From Bicyclus anynana (Eukaryota; Arthropoda; Insecta; Lepidoptera; Nymphalidae), in assembly GCF_947172395.1 (NCBI RefSeq), contig NC_069104.1:6475355-6539354 (forward strand): a stretch of DNA of 64,000 bases, given 5' to 3'. Below the pieces are notes generated by a model. It made no database searches and was not told the origin of the DNA. It worked only from the letters and a program-made list of their open reading frames with translations. Below, one piece after another: positions 11,611 through 23,657 of the stretch (position 1 is its first letter; the number at the start of each line of letters is the position of its first letter). The position numbers and the translations under genes were made by a program.

Positions 11611-12459
11611 TTTAAGTTGGGGCGCCATTGTTTATAAAATGCCTATTCATTCTCACTCGGAAGGACATTACACACTTTCCGAAAAATTTCAGCCAGGAAT
11701 ATAATTTTCTACTTCCAACCGTTTCCATAATAAAAACGATTTTTAGGAAAGAGTCAAATATTACTATTAAAAATTTGTCTGATAAAATTAGTTATGCAAA
11801 AATTCAAACGGCAAAATTTCAAGATTTAAAACACGCGGCTTTTTAGTTTTGCATCCGAGGTATTCGCCATTACATTTGCTTTTTATGCGATATATGCTTT
11901 GAAATGCCACTTAAGTAATTAAAATGCATACATACACTTTATGCGAGAATTAATGTTGTAATTTTATTAAAACAACTAAGCATACTCGTATCTGGATTCA
12001 ACAACTAGGACAAGTGGTCTGTTCTGCCATCTTAAAACAATAATTAGTAATGACCTAATTTCAAGCAAAAATCTTGCAGACTTAGGTACTAATAAGTTTC
12101 AAATTACCGATGTTTTGCAAGTATATTTAAATGTAAACGTATATTATTATCATTTTAATGTAAACCATGAAGTTGATTGACTAAAGCTACTCAGAAGTAT
12201 GCCAAGTAAATTTATCGCAACTATTGAGATGCAAAGATCAAATGTTTTAAGAAAGTAGATTACGATCATACGTCGTTGAATATTCACACTTAAACCGACT
12301 CAAATATATAATGAATGAATCTGAAAATGAATCTTGGTAATGAAATCAAAAGTTGGTTTCAATTACCTAAGATAGTTGATTTTCCTAACCACGATAATAA
12401 TAAATAAAATCAGTATTAAAATCGATTCAAAAATTAGCAACAATATCGGGTAACATAGA
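11611..12459. other. AT-rich gap, nothing recognised
   Basis: A 72-codon frame at 11628-11846 is AT-driven and matches no family I know. No repeat boundaries seen. Confidence 0.5.
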
Positions 12460-12592
12460 GAAACACTCGTTAATAATCGTGTCACAAAATACTACTTTTA
12501 TTTTTATAAAACAAAAATGTCTTTGAAAAACTAAAGATAACGCTCGCCAAGTTTGAGCTTGGCGAGCGTTCTTCGTTAATAAATTAAGATAA
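12460..12592 (+). repeat. Dispersed repeat with GGCGAGCGTT motif, copy 2
   Basis: Second copy of the repeat at 9985-10115. Here the motif has become a perfect hairpin (12539-12570). Confidence 0.6.
12539..12570. repeat. Perfect 13-bp-arm hairpin
   Basis: AACGCTCGCCAAG at 12539-12551, a 6-base loop, then CTTGGCGAGCGTT at 12558-12570. It sits inside the dispersed repeat. It has no T-run to suggest a terminator and is more likely a transposon end. Confidence 0.85.
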
Positions 12593-13097
12593 CAATGAAA
12601 TCAGCATTAAAATAAATGCGAAAGTAAGCAAGTCTATCGCGTCATTAATTATTAACACATTGTTTGGAAACGGAAAATAAAACAACATAAAATAAACAAG
12701 CTACGGTTAGTTTACAAAGATTTGATTAAAATAAACAAAAATCCAAATAACCTAACCTTTTGGGATAATTCGAAAATGTTTATCACGCTATCTTGAGGTT
12801 GAAATTATGCGACCGTAGAAGGAATTTCATTGCGTGAAACAGTCCTTGAACACGCAAGATTTTATTAAGTGTTGCCTTAATTGCACTTTTGTGCTTAAAA
12901 CTGGGTATTGTGAGGTTATACGTACCCCAGTAAATTTAAACCGCGATAAGCATAACAAACTGTAAATTGTTCCAACGGAAATTCTGAAATTGGAAAATTT
13001 GTACTAGAATTTATGAATGTGAAACCTTACTAAGTTACATTTTTGGTAAATTTTTGTCGGTAATTGCATTCCTACATGGATATGGTAAAGTTGACTT

Positions 13098-13365
13098 TTT
13101 TTTTTGCCATTAGCTAGAAAACTATACTAAATCTGGTTTCATAGTTTCCTGTCCCCACTAAGACCAGCTTTCAGCTACTGTTTTCCCTACCACCTACGAG
13201 GTATCTTTAAATCAGAGTATAGACACTTTTAAATGGATGGTGGAGGGATGTATTTTTTTGTTTTTGCCATTAGCTAGCAAACTACACTAATTCTGGTTTC
13301 ATAGTTTCCTGTCCCCACTAAAACCAGCTTCTAGTAACCGTTTTCCATACCACTTTCTAAGAATG
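13098..13365. repeat. Two-unit tandem duplication, period about 160 bp
   Basis: GCCATTAGCTAG at 13106 and again at 13266, each followed by a similar CTGGTTTCATAGTTTCCTGT and CCCCACTAA segment. The units are diverged; function unknown. Confidence 0.8.
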
Positions 13366-16196
13366 CTAGATCTATCTCTGTCACTATTTTAGGAGTGATT
13401 GCTGTGAATATAAAAACTTCAAGAAAACAAATTAAAAATTTAAACCCTAAAACAACTAAAGAGCAAAACTATTATGTCCGTACAATCCTTCTAAACCCGG
13501 AGACATACGAGTACAAGTATGAAATCGAGACCCGTTTGTCAAAAACTCATTGTTAGCAACCACACAGGCAGATGATATAATTTAATAATGTTTTGCATTG
13601 CTTATGCCCATTCAGTTTTACACACCAACGCGTTTGGAGACGCTTGTCACACCTTACTAAATCATAAAAGTAGAAAAACTGTAGAAACTACTATTATACT
13701 ATTGACAAAACCACATTTCGTTCGAACAATACGTACTATAATTCATTAACTGAAAATCAACAAAGCTGAAACACTTTCTGGTTGTAAAGATAATGCTTAA
13801 CCGCGCAGTATTTTATTTATGAATGTCGGTTTAATTTCGGCAGTACCGTTCACTATACGCCATTCAGGCCGAACTTAATTGGATTTCGTGTAAGGAATAA
13901 AACCGTGCCGTGTGTAAATAAAAACTTTTTTAAACCCCCTACGTGCTTGTTCACGTACGATACGCGGGAGCGGGTACGACGGCGGGCGCGGTGTACTTCG
14001 CGAGCTCGTGTTCGCGTGTCGAGCTTCAAATACATTACTCGCTTCAACGCTTCGTCTAAGTCCTAAAATGAGCTGGGTAGTGTAGCGAGGCGCTTCGTGT
14101 TCCAACCTTCTCTGAAAGAACGAATTTATTTCTCTACATCAACCTTTATAATTCAAAAACGATCTGCTTCCTTCGTAACGTTATCAACTCCCTGCAGGGA
14201 AGTCGAAGATTAAGTGTATGTTTACTATTAATTTGCTCTTTGTTCGTTTTTGTTTTCTTTCTTTTTTTTGTGTTATTTGTAGTTTATATTGTTTTATAGT
14301 GTGTTTTGTTCTTTTAATTCTAAGTATTTCTGTGTCTGCTGTACAAGCCAGTTATTGATATTTATGTTTTAATCTGTATTTCCAGTATATCTATTTTATA
14401 TGTTAGTTATTTGGTGTGCATAAATGATGTTGGTCTGTCTAAATTAATAAACGTCGGAGCGCTTCGAGTTCTTTGACTCGGGACAAATACCGACAACGAT
14501 TGGAAGTTGAACGAGGAGAGGCGAGTGAGGCGATGCACGAATCGAAGCGAAGTTTTTTCCTACACAAAGTATTGTATTGGTGGTGTCAGGGGTTAATCAC
14601 GAGCTCTGCCGCTAGTTCGATGTGAATTCATACGAAAATCATAAGTTTCTTTGTAAGCGAGTTTTTAGGCTATTTTCACCGCAACTGCGTTTTGTACGTG
14701 AACACTTACGCCGTATGTTTGGTGACCGCGTCCGCCACCGCGCCCGCGTGTCAATGTGTTCCAGCACCTACGTGTACGGCGTAACACGCCATGTCATATG
14801 AACTTTATCCTTCATTACGAGTAACGAAGGTCTCGTTAAATAATTTCTCATATTACTAGGGATAATTCCATTCAAGCTTTTGACATTATAACGAAAAATA
14901 AAATTACATTTTTTTTTGTTTTTAATGAACGGATTTGCATGTTTTTCTTTTTGTTTTAAGTACTTGTTTTTGAACGCATGAATTTTCTCTATCAATAATA
15001 ATGAGATTGATGAGGACGAGTCATACCACTAGATGTCTGCTATAGAAATAATGATCAGACGTCGAACAAGCTTATTCACCAGTAACGTAAATACGAGTAT
15101 TCTAAAATTATTCTACGAGTACATTTATTAATTCGATTCTACGAAATTAAATCTTGAATAGAAGCAGACGTTAAGTACTTTGTAGATGTTCTTTATGAAC
15201 AATAAATAATTGATTTATTTGGTACTCTGTGCTAAATACCGATGAATAGATTATTCAAATGTAGTCCTTGGATTAAATCCTTGATAATTGACATTAAAAG
15301 GAAGCCTAAAGAGCTGGCGCGTATTTGGCCCAAAGGATAGTTTTGCTATCCGGAGGGTTGCCTATGGGTGAACAATTAGATGGTGAGTATTTATTATAAT
15401 TATTTTATTTATTCAAAATTTGGATTGTATTGTTCTTTTAATTCTTAGTCTTCATTTACTTTACAGTGTTTATAATATAAATTTTTAAGCTAAAAAGTAA
15501 GACCTACTGGTATATTTATGGAGGAATAGAGAGATTTGAAATTTTATTTCTATAAATAGCCTAAAGTGAAAAACTAATAGGTTCTGTATTTCTAGTTTTC
15601 TATCACAAATGAACGAAATCCAGAACATTTTATATCACACAGGAGTCGGCAATAAAAGTTACAAGAAAAAGTCGTAATACAAGTAGTCGAACTTTTAGCT
15701 ATAAAACAACAGTAAAAAGGCATTTCCTACACATTTTTATAAACTTTTCATGTGTTCCAATTTATGTAACGCAATGTTATACGTTTATACAAGCAGGATA
15801 CATGAAGGGTGGGTGCTATGCGTACATTAAAATACATGATTCTTCCTCGACCTACACTCATATAGAAAGCAAACTCGGACAAAGCTGTTTTATAAGTGGG
15901 TCAATATCATCGTTTTGTAATCATTGAATACCAAACGTTGTTGATATATTCCTCTATTAGCGAGTATTTCTCGATGAATCCTTGCAGCAAAGTCAGATTA
16001 ATCCAACGAAATCGACTAATCGGCTTTCATCTTAACGCAAGAAGAAAAAATACTATTGTATTAGTAATTTTTCTTCTTTAATACCCTAATGTAATGATGA
16101 TAGTAAATATTGAACTTGTACTAACAGAATGATGATTTTAATATGCAACTGTTGAGTTTCATTCCGGCTCTTAGCAAAATCGTTATTGTCTTCAAA
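13366..16196. other. Gap with two CpG-richer islands; possible host 5' region
   Basis: Roughly 13860-14110 and 14450-14790 are clearly richer in CpG than the surroundings (for example GGCGGGCGCGGTG near 13981 and CCGCGTCCGCCACCGCGCCC near 14726). The frames on the minus strand at 13853-14105 overlap each other and resemble nothing known. An ATG with donor follows at 15364-15382. The islands might be a promoter/5' UTR or unrecognised repeats. The rest is AT-rich with nothing recognised. Confidence 0.35.
15364..15388 (+). other. Candidate short coding exon with splice donor
   Basis: An ATG at 15364 starts MGEQLD, followed by a split codon and GTGAGT at 15383-15388. Upstream 15335-15351 contains a small GGATAG/CTATCC hairpin. 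No downstream exon was found. Offered only as a possible first exon near the CpG-rich islands. Confidence 0.15.
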
Positions 16197-16352
16197 TCTA
16201 TACTGATATTAGAGGTAAAATTTGTGGTCTTGTAGGGTAATCTCTAGATCTACTGAAAGCCAAGTTATTTGTGAGGGTCATAGGCTATATTTTATCTCGG
16301 TATTCTCACGGTTACGTGAACTACGCGGGTGAAACCGCGGGGCGTCGGCTAG
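16197..16352 (+). mobile_element. Helitron group C copy
   Basis: Begins TCTATACTGATATTAGAGG and ends GGGGCGTCGGCTAG before a T. The internal CATAGGCTATATTTTATC and GGGTGAAACCGCGGGGCGTC mark group C. Non-autonomous, about 156 bp. Confidence 0.85.
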
Positions 16353-16759
16353 TAGTCAATCAACTACAAATGTGCTAGTAAACTAAGCCTCAAGCCTCAT
16401 GAAATGAACAAATTTTTAATTTTAAAAGAACTCTAAAATTAGTTACATTTGAATCCGATACTGGTCGTCTTCTGAGGATGTAGACAGACAATGTGCAAAG
16501 CCGAGTCTTTGCAATTCTTTTTTGCAAAGTTTTTGCTGTGCACGGTTTTTTTGGTTAGTCGTAGAAAATAGCAAAAAATCATTATTCATTGCATCGATTG
16601 TAGATCGTTATATGGGCCCCAAAGCGTCGCGGAATTGTCTTTTAGCATAGAAAGTAGCATCTTCCCTCTTTATTCGTGTTGCGGCATAAGGGATTAAACA
16701 AGAAAAAACAGTAAAATATTTTTTTTAAGTCTTAAGATTGTATAGAATGTTTTACAATT

Positions 16760-16849
16760 GCGTCCACTGATCCGCATCGTACGGATTGCACGAATCTACA
16801 GTAAAATGAAAAATCCGTTTAATGGGGTGCGATGCGGATCTGTGGACGT
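16760..16849. mobile_element. Very short MITE, GCGTCCACWGATCCGCATCG ends
   Basis: Left GCGTCCACTGATCCGCATCG (16760-16779) and right CGATGCGGATCTGTGGACGT (ending 16849) are 20-bp inverted repeats with two mismatches. The element is only about 90 bp. No clear target duplication; superfamily unknown. Confidence 0.7.
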
Positions 16850-17152
16850 CTGCCTTTAATCACTATTTCAAAAGTTTCACACGAATTTCAGTGTAAAAAA
16901 AAAACATTTATTCTGTCTTAGTGAGAAAAGTATGCATTATGCGACATATAAAAATGTTGTTTCTTTACATTTATGATTGTAGTTATAAGGGCCGAGTAGC
17001 GGTAATCCTACATCTCTTGACTGCATTCCGTTCTTGTGAATCAGGAACACGGTAGGTTATATTATATCTATCACAGGGTACAGTAAGAAATGCTTTTATA
17101 CTTAATAATACTTAAGCCAATGATATTTTATACTATAGATATGTTACGATAG

Positions 17153-17350
17153 TCCTACTAATATTATAAACGCGAAAGTTTGTATGGATGTTTCTTACTC
17201 TTTAACGCCGCTACAACTGAACCGTTTTGACTGATATTTGGAATGAAAATTGATTTTACTCTAAACACACATAGGCTACTTTTCATCCCGGAAAAAACCA
17301 TGGTTCCCACGGGATTTGTTAATAACCGAATTCCACGCGGACGAAGTCGT
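17153..17350 (+). mobile_element. Helitron group A copy, 3' end disrupted
   Basis: Group A head TCCTACTAATATTATAAACG, middle CTTTAACGCCGC and GGCTACTTTTCATCCCGGAA, and CCACGCGGACGAAGTCG, after which the usual CGGGCGTCAGCTAG is lost. Confidence 0.85.
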
Positions 17351-17650
17351 AAAGAATATGTTTGGCATTAAGTCTGTATCAGTTGCCGCATGCAACGGCA
17401 TACCCGGTAAAGAGTAAATGATTGTCAACCAATGGGAGCGAAATCAAATTATCTCTCTTTCGTTATGATGAGATGAAAGTGAGAGAAATATTTTCGATGC
17501 CACCGTTGTAGACTATATACTCTGTATTTCTTCACGAGATAGCACGTGGCGAACGTCCTATACCCACTCGATTTAGTTTAGCAACAGTACACCTAAGAAT
17601 ACTATGACGTAATATGCATTGATAGATGAAGTCCAATCTACTCTAAACCC

Positions 17651-17838
17651 TCAATTATAAAGCTGAAGAGTTTGTTTGTTTGATTGAACGCGCTAATCTC
17701 AGGAACTACTGGTCCGATTTGAAAAATTCTTTCAATGTTAGATAGCCCATTTATCGAGGAAGGCTATAGGGTATATATTATTCCCATATTCCTACGGGAA
17801 CAGGGACCACGCGGGTAAAACCGCGCACCGTCAGCTAG
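17651..17838 (+). mobile_element. Helitron group B copy
   Basis: Matches group B from AATTATAAAGCTGAAGAG through GGAACTACTGGTCCGATTTG to GTCAGCTAG followed by T. The 5' terminus is eroded. Confidence 0.85.
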
Positions 17839-18432
17839 TCTACTCTAAAGCCTCAATAACTATTACTGATTTGAATGTGTTAACGCTAATATTATTTGGT
17901 TTCACTCACACTAATTGCTCTGTTACTACAAAAGGACAGCACCAAATCAATTCAATTACATTCTGGTCTCAAACAAAAATAATGGTTTTGCTTTTTGCGT
18001 TATTGTTCACAGAATATTGTACGGTATTGGTGACAACGTTCCACAATTTTAGGGGCGTATTTTTTCCGTGTGCGAGCATACTAGCTATTATCTTTACGAG
18101 GGGTTGATAGCTCTCACTTTTTGCTATTGGTATTTTTTATACTCTTCCATCGCGGGTCCTAAACTCTTAAACCCAGGGTGGTTTTGAACAAGTTGATATT
18201 CGTTACGACTCACACAAATCATCACACAAAAATTATTTATGGCACTTCATAAATATCTCTTTACAGCTTTTGAGTGTGTTACGAATTGTAATTGGTTTAT
18301 GTTTTCGTTGAGTGCTATATTGGATATTTTTTCCCGTTTCCAAATCGCTGGCTTTACGTTTTTTGATGCGTTTCGGTATAATATTATTATTCCCACGCTA
18401 TATACACACACACATACACACTTACATTTTAA

Positions 18433-18819
18433 TCCTACTAATATTATTAACGCAAAAGTTTGTATGGATGTTTGGATGTTTGTTTGGATCCAAACAAACT
18501 CTGTGTGTATAGCCCATTTATCGGGAAAGATTCGTCGTCATCAACCCATATTCGGCACACTGCTGAGCTCGAGTTTCCTCTCGGAATGAGAGGGGTTAGG
18601 CCAATAGTCCACCACGCTGGCCCAATGCGGATTGGCAGACTTCACACACGCAGAGAATTAAGATATATTCTCTGGTATGCAGGTTTCCTCACGATGTTTT
18701 CCTTCACCGTTTGAGACACGTGATATTTAACTTCTTAAAGAAAGATTATATAGATATATTGTCCCCGTATACTTACGGGAACGGGAACCACGCGGGTGAA
18801 ACCGCGCGGCGTCAGCTAG
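18433..18819 (+). mobile_element. Chimeric Helitron (A head, B tail) split by a SINE
   Basis: The head TCCTACTAATATTATTAACG is group A; the tail, from AGCCCATTTATCGGGAAAG to GCGGCGTCAGCTAG, is group B. Between them a 22-bp perfect palindrome centred on GGATCC (18478-18499) marks the join. A SINE-1 lies at 18533-18739 and interrupts the group B part. Confidence 0.8.
18533..18739 (-). mobile_element. SINE-1 copy nested in Helitron, 5'-truncated
   Basis: Minus-strand SINE-1, from the AAGAAGTTAAATATCACGTG segment to the GAGCTCAGCAGTGTGCCGAA tail. It is flanked by an exact 8-bp target duplication GAAAGATT (18525-18532 and 18740-18747). The tRNA-like head is missing. The insertion therefore postdates the Helitron. 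Confidence 0.9.
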
Positions 18820-19359
18820 TAGAACATAAAGCACTTAGCTGCAAAATAGAATAGGAAAAAATACTCTTAAAAAATATAATAATAAAAACCTTCAAGGAAA
18901 TCAATTTAGCACATTTTTCTAATCCACTTGTAATATGATAAGGCCTCTGGACTTTTAATTTCGTTCGTTATTATTATACCAAGTAGCGTCTTCACCTCCT
19001 CACTTGTCAGATGAGTAATTATACAATTAACTCAACAAGGCGCCTTATTATATAAAAGGTCGAGGGGAAACTTTGTTTTTGTGTGAAATAAGAAACAAAC
19101 TCTCATTGTTTCTGTTTGTTTGTTTAAAATTTCCCTCATCGCCGCTTTCGGGGCAACTGCTGTTTGTAAGTCCGTACTTAGGAGCAAATCTTCATATAAA
19201 TTGTTTTTATCGATTCCCTGTATTTAAGCTGGTTTTAAAATACATTTGTGGAGCGGCGGTGTGCTTAATTATTGGAAGCATCTTTTCAAATGGTTGAAAA
19301 ATTTGACTTGACGGGAAGGAACGACAGTTATTCTATTATTTTGTGGTAGAGGAAACATC
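18820..19359. other. Gap, nothing recognised
   Basis: TATATAAAAGG near 19051 resembles a TATA box but no coding exon follows. The frame at 19073-19297 has no recognised domain. Confidence 0.5.
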
Positions 19360-19580
19360 TCGAGCAGGTCCCAGGACTTGTGACCGTAGGTTTCAGAGAT
19401 CGCTTTAGAATGCATCAAAACTCACTTTCCCTACCCGACATGTTCTCCACGCCCACACTTCACAATTTATGATAAACAATACAAAACATTATTAATAATT
19501 ACAACAAAAAACATTATTTCACAACATCACTAGGCAGCGTGACGGTGTCTACGGTGTCTAACAAACAACTGAGCTCGAAT
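19360..19580 (-). repeat. Dispersed repeat with exon-like ATG (inverted copy 2)
   Basis: The reverse complement aligns with 1-190: CTCAGTTGTTTGTTAG, CACCGTCACGCTGC, GAGAACATGTCGGG, followed by GTGAGTTTTG. The copies have drifted (AAGGAAGG versus AGGGAAAG just before the donor). The similarity is broken by small indels, as expected for two diverged copies. Confidence 0.6.
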
Positions 19581-20702
19581 CATCAAATACCCTCTTAATT
19601 ATACCAACACTGATACCTCTATTCTACAATAACATAAATAATGTTAATACCACCGTAATCGAGGAACTTGTAACAGAATATAGTAAAAATCATTTTTGTA
19701 TATTGATATGAATTTATGAGTTTCAAGCTTATGAGATTCAAAGAAAGAACGGAGGGAGAGGGGGGGTCCACGCAGAATCAAAATTTCTATGTATGAAAGG
19801 CTGTTCATATAAATTCGATGGGTTACAGATATGCATGCCGACGACGTCACTAACGTTTGCTTAAAGATAATAATTAAGTGAAAAACAGAGTAGAAGATAA
19901 GTTGTAGATAGAATTGATTGCAAAAGAATAAAATATTATGCCGACCTTACTTACGTGGACAAAACAAAAAGGAAATGATGTTTATTAATTTGTATAAAAA
20001 CAGAATGATAGCCAAGTATCTAGTGTAACACAACGATGTAAAAATATAGTTTGATAGAAAAACATTAAGACTGGTGTTTTATATTGAAGGTGATTAAGAG
20101 ACCATTCCTAACACTAAGTGGCCAAAAAGTGGAAACCACTTCTCAATACTCGGCACGTACTGCCACGTAGCATAAAAAAGTGTGCTCTATTCCACAGATA
20201 AAGTCTTAACCCAATCAATTTGTCCACTGAAAGTGCTAGAATATTTTTATAGGCTACTACACTCTAGATTGAAGTTTTGTTAAGCCGCATTACTTAAAGC
20301 ATTAGAAACGTGACAGAATACAATTAATAAAAAAAAAAATATCGAACCAGAATATCTGTGAAAAAAGCTCGACAAAACTATAAAAATAATACTAGAGCTC
20401 CAACCAATTGACTCTGGTGCAATAAAATTTATATCGGCTATGAATTTTCAAACATACTTTGGCAATTGGCTGACTATAAAAGGAGCGTTTTTGCCCTCAA
20501 TATTTTTTGCGCCGTCCACAACAATAAGCCGCGGTATCGTTAGAAATATTCTCTCGAGTTTTGATTGTTTGATAAAAATTAATTGTCTATGTATGATTCG
20601 TTCTATAAAAGCGTAAGCATTAGAATATTAAACTGAACATCATACGAGATGTAGGTATGTGTATATTATTATTTTTTTTTATAAATTTTGCAATACTTGA
20701 TT
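19581..20702. other. AT-rich gap
   Basis: Nothing recognised apart from A-runs near 20330 and a TATAAAAGGAGCG sequence at 20477 that could pass for a TATA box without supporting coding sequence. Confidence 0.5.
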
Positions 20703-20890
20703 CCCATATCATGGGGGTGCACTTCGAAAAGCCTGTCCGCCATCTTGAATGTCCGCCATATTGGATTTAAGTCACGTGACATTTTTTTTGTATTCCTAAC
20801 AGCAAACCGTTTGATTGGATATCCATATCATGGGGGTGGATTTCAAACAGCCAGTCCACCTTCTTAGGGAGGCCGCCATATTTGATTTGT
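20703..20890. repeat. Two-unit direct repeat, period about 119 bp
   Basis: CCATATCATGGGGGTG occurs near 20704 and 20823. Each is followed by a CCGCCATCTTG or GGCCGCCATATTTGATTT-type segment. Diverged tandem duplication, unknown class. Confidence 0.75.
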
Positions 20891-21948
20891 AATGACGTTT
20901 CTTAATTATTCATGTATTGTCATCAGAAGTCAGAGCGTGTGCATAACTTCATCCTTATTCAAGACCAGGAAGTAGGTCAAATTAAAATTCCAGGATTTTT
21001 GAGTGACCAAGCAAAATGGCAAAATTAAACATGGTAGGGAATATTTTATGTGTTAATATTAGGAATCTCTGCATAACGCTAAAGCTAATTTAGTATTCAT
21101 TCCGTGGGAAACCCAATATATTTCAACATATTTGATGCCATTATATGCGTCACCTCACATAATAATCATAATTACAATTTATATATGTATAGTTAATGTT
21201 AAAAAATATTTTTGGGATCGATTTGAAAAAATTCAGCATTCAGCAATAAAATATTTTTATTGGTTTATAACTAATTTAATATCATCAGCATCTAATACTA
21301 CAGAACTTTAAATTTAAGCCACAATTAAACTACCAGAGAAATGAAAGTGTTTTTTCGCGGCTTAAGCAAAGACGAAGGCACGAAGTAGTTTTGATAGGCA
21401 TAAAAGCGATGACGAAGAATAAACACCGCTCTTTTATTTCAAATCCCTTAATAATTTGTAGATTGTTTTACTTCCTCCTTAATAATGGAAATTGTCTTTA
21501 AGTGCTCACAGAACAAAGAGCTTTTTTCAAAATGAGTCTTGACTTAAAAAGAAAAACACTTCTAAATACGCCTTCATTTATAAAAACGGATAGACGTCAT
21601 CAAATTTGAGAAACGAACAATGAGGTCGTGTAAATTGTAGGTCTATTCTTTTTCTTTTTTGGCTTAAGATACTTTGGGGTAATTTTCGTAATGTAAGTTA
21701 AAAATTAGGTTTCTGTTAATGTTCTCGTTACAACATCAAACTCAGAACTAGGCTACACTTAAAACCATACAATAAGGCGATGCAAAAATATCTACCTCAA
21801 CAATTTTACTAACTTATTACGTAGTTAACTAACAAACATTGTTATTTGTTACTTCACTTTAAAAGCAACATAACACTTGTAAATATGGCAAATGCTAAAT
21901 TGCCTACAAATTGAGATACAGTAGACCATATGTACCTACATTAACTTA
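20891..21948. other. AT-rich gap, nothing recognised
   Basis: No gene, terminal repeat or structured RNA recognised. Confidence 0.5.
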
Positions 21949-22381
21949 TCTAATATACTAATATTATAAAGCTGTAGAGTTTGATAGTTTGTATTTTTTT
22001 ATTTTTTACAAGTTAGCTCTTGACTACAATCTCACCTGACGGTAAGCAATGATGCAATCTAAGATGGAAGCGGACAAACTTGTTAGGAGGAGGATGAAAA
22101 TCCACACCCCTTTCGGTTTCTACACGACATCGTACCGGCTAAATCGCTTGACGGTACGTCTTTGCCGGTAGAGTGGTAACTAGCCACGGCCAAAGCCGCC
22201 CACCACTCAAAAGTTTGTTTGTTTTCTTGAACACGCTAATCTCAAGAACAACTAGTTCGATTTGAAAAATTCTTTCAGTGTTAGATAGGCCATTTATCGA
22301 AAAAGGCTATAGGATATACAGTATCCCCGTAATCCTACGGGGACAGGAACCACGCGGGTAAAACCACGCGGCTTTAGCTAG
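21949..22381 (+). mobile_element. Helitron group B interrupted by SINE-2
   Basis: Head TCTAATATACTAATATTATA followed by AAGCTGTAGAGTTTG, then an inserted SINE-2, then GTTTTCTTGAACACGCTAAT through to GGCTTTAGCTAG before T. The two Helitron halves join in register once the SINE and one copy of its target duplication are removed. Confidence 0.9.
21993..22211 (-). mobile_element. SINE-2 copy nested in Helitron, 5'-truncated
   Basis: Minus-strand SINE-2: A-rich tail, CAAGAGCTAACTTGTAAAAA, GATTGTAGTCAAG, CCGCTTCCATCTTAGATTGC and CGGTACGATGTCGTGTAGAA. Flanked by a 7-bp direct repeat AGTTTGT (21986-21992 and 22212-22218). The tRNA head is lost. Confidence 0.85.
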
Positions 22382-23029
22382 TAAAATATAAGAACCAAGA
22401 AAAAGATGAAGTAAAATATAATAAGAAAAAAAATAGAAGCGAAATTTCAAGACTTGCGAAACCTGACACTTCTTCAATCAACGCAATGTTAAAGTTTAGG
22501 CCAATGTTTACATGCAATACATTTGGCCGGTACATAAATTATTGTATTATTGCTCCAGGACATTTTCCTGACGTCACGTTCCGGTCATCTAGGGAAAAGT
22601 AATCCAGTTGGACCCTTGTAATGCGTGACCATAACATCCCAATAATGGTATTGGACCGTTCACGACAATTTCGGCTGTCCGAAATCTATTAGGTCTAAGG
22701 GTCCAACAATTTTTGGCTTGTTTAAAAGATATGGGATGAGTATGTGTAAAGTGGGTTTGATCGCTCCGGGTAACGTATTGATCCTTTTTTATTGGAGTTT
22801 ATTTTGTATCCATGTCTACCATCACTAAATGATTTAAAGTGCAATGATTATTTTATACTATAGGTATGTTATGCCTACAAAATCAGCGCAAAAAGTGATC
22901 CGAATTTAGCGACTCCACTGAGCGTAGACATGAACAATTTTGTGTTTACTTATTATATGTATAATATTGGCGTATTGTAATGTAAAGATATGATTTTTTT
23001 TTTATTAAAAAGAGCAAACATTGAGTTCC
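22382..23029. other. Gap, nothing recognised
   Basis: 22540-22790 is less AT-rich than average but shows no terminal repeats or coding. Unassigned. Confidence 0.5.
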
Positions 23030-23155
23030 TTGCAGGTTCACAACAGAACCTGCCTTCCGAACCGGTGGTAGAATCTTTACAAACAGTCATCTGACGTATC
23101 AAAAGAGGTTGTAAACTGTGCCAACTTGAAATAAATGAATTTTGAATTTTGTATA
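23030..23155 (+). repeat. LINE 3' tail, CTTGAAATAAATGAATTTTG type
   Basis: Contains CCTTCCGAACCGGTGGTAGA, CTGACGTATCAAAAGAGG and ends CTTGAAATAAATGAATTTTG. The same tail occurs inside the hAT element at 59235-59345. The layout is that of a lepidopteran LINE 3' UTR; the clade is not determined. Confidence 0.6.
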
Positions 23156-23574
23156 TTTTTCACTTCCTAAATATAACACGACATTGTAGACAATATTTAG
23201 GTATTAGGGATGTGTTAACTTTCGTTGGTTAGTAACAAATTAAGACAATTATAAACATTTGTCCGACTCAGTTTTGATGAATTAGTGCCCTATCTCTAAT
23301 ATAAAATATCGTTGATAAAGTACCTTTTTTAAAAACAAAACGGATTTTTTAAATTCTTAACGAAGCTTATTCTGGTGTAGGATAAGGTCAAGGTTCGATT
23401 AATGATTGCAATCCGCGTGGCTTTTATCATGCTTTTTGTGCTGAGTTGGCACGTTTTCAAGGTTCACCGAATTTCTAGTAAACGTTATTATTGTAAGTTT
23501 ATTTATCAACTTTTGTTTTGTTTTCTCAATATATTTATTTATATAATCTTTGATCGGATTACTTTCTGATATAT

Positions 23575-23657
23575 CCATTCGGGAGCTATGGTACCACTGG
23601 CAGACAGACAGACACGTCAAACTTATAACGCCCCTCTTTTTGCGTTGGGGGTTAAAA
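23575..23657 (-). repeat. Dispersed repeat with (GTCT)n and CCGAATG
   Basis: On the minus strand: AACCCCCAACGCAAAAAGAG, GTCTGTCTGTCTG and CATAGCTCCCGAATGG. It is homologous to the plus-strand sequence at 48222-48300. It resembles a Helitron-like head; the ends are not defined. Confidence 0.55.

Noticed and set aside
18239..18714. Overlapping frames up to 116 codons
   Set aside because: They run through a Helitron head and a nested SINE; the apparent protein is translated repeat sequence.
20477..20490. TATA box (TATAAAAGGAGCG)
   Set aside because: Common by chance in AT-rich DNA; no coding exon, splice site or initiator context follows.
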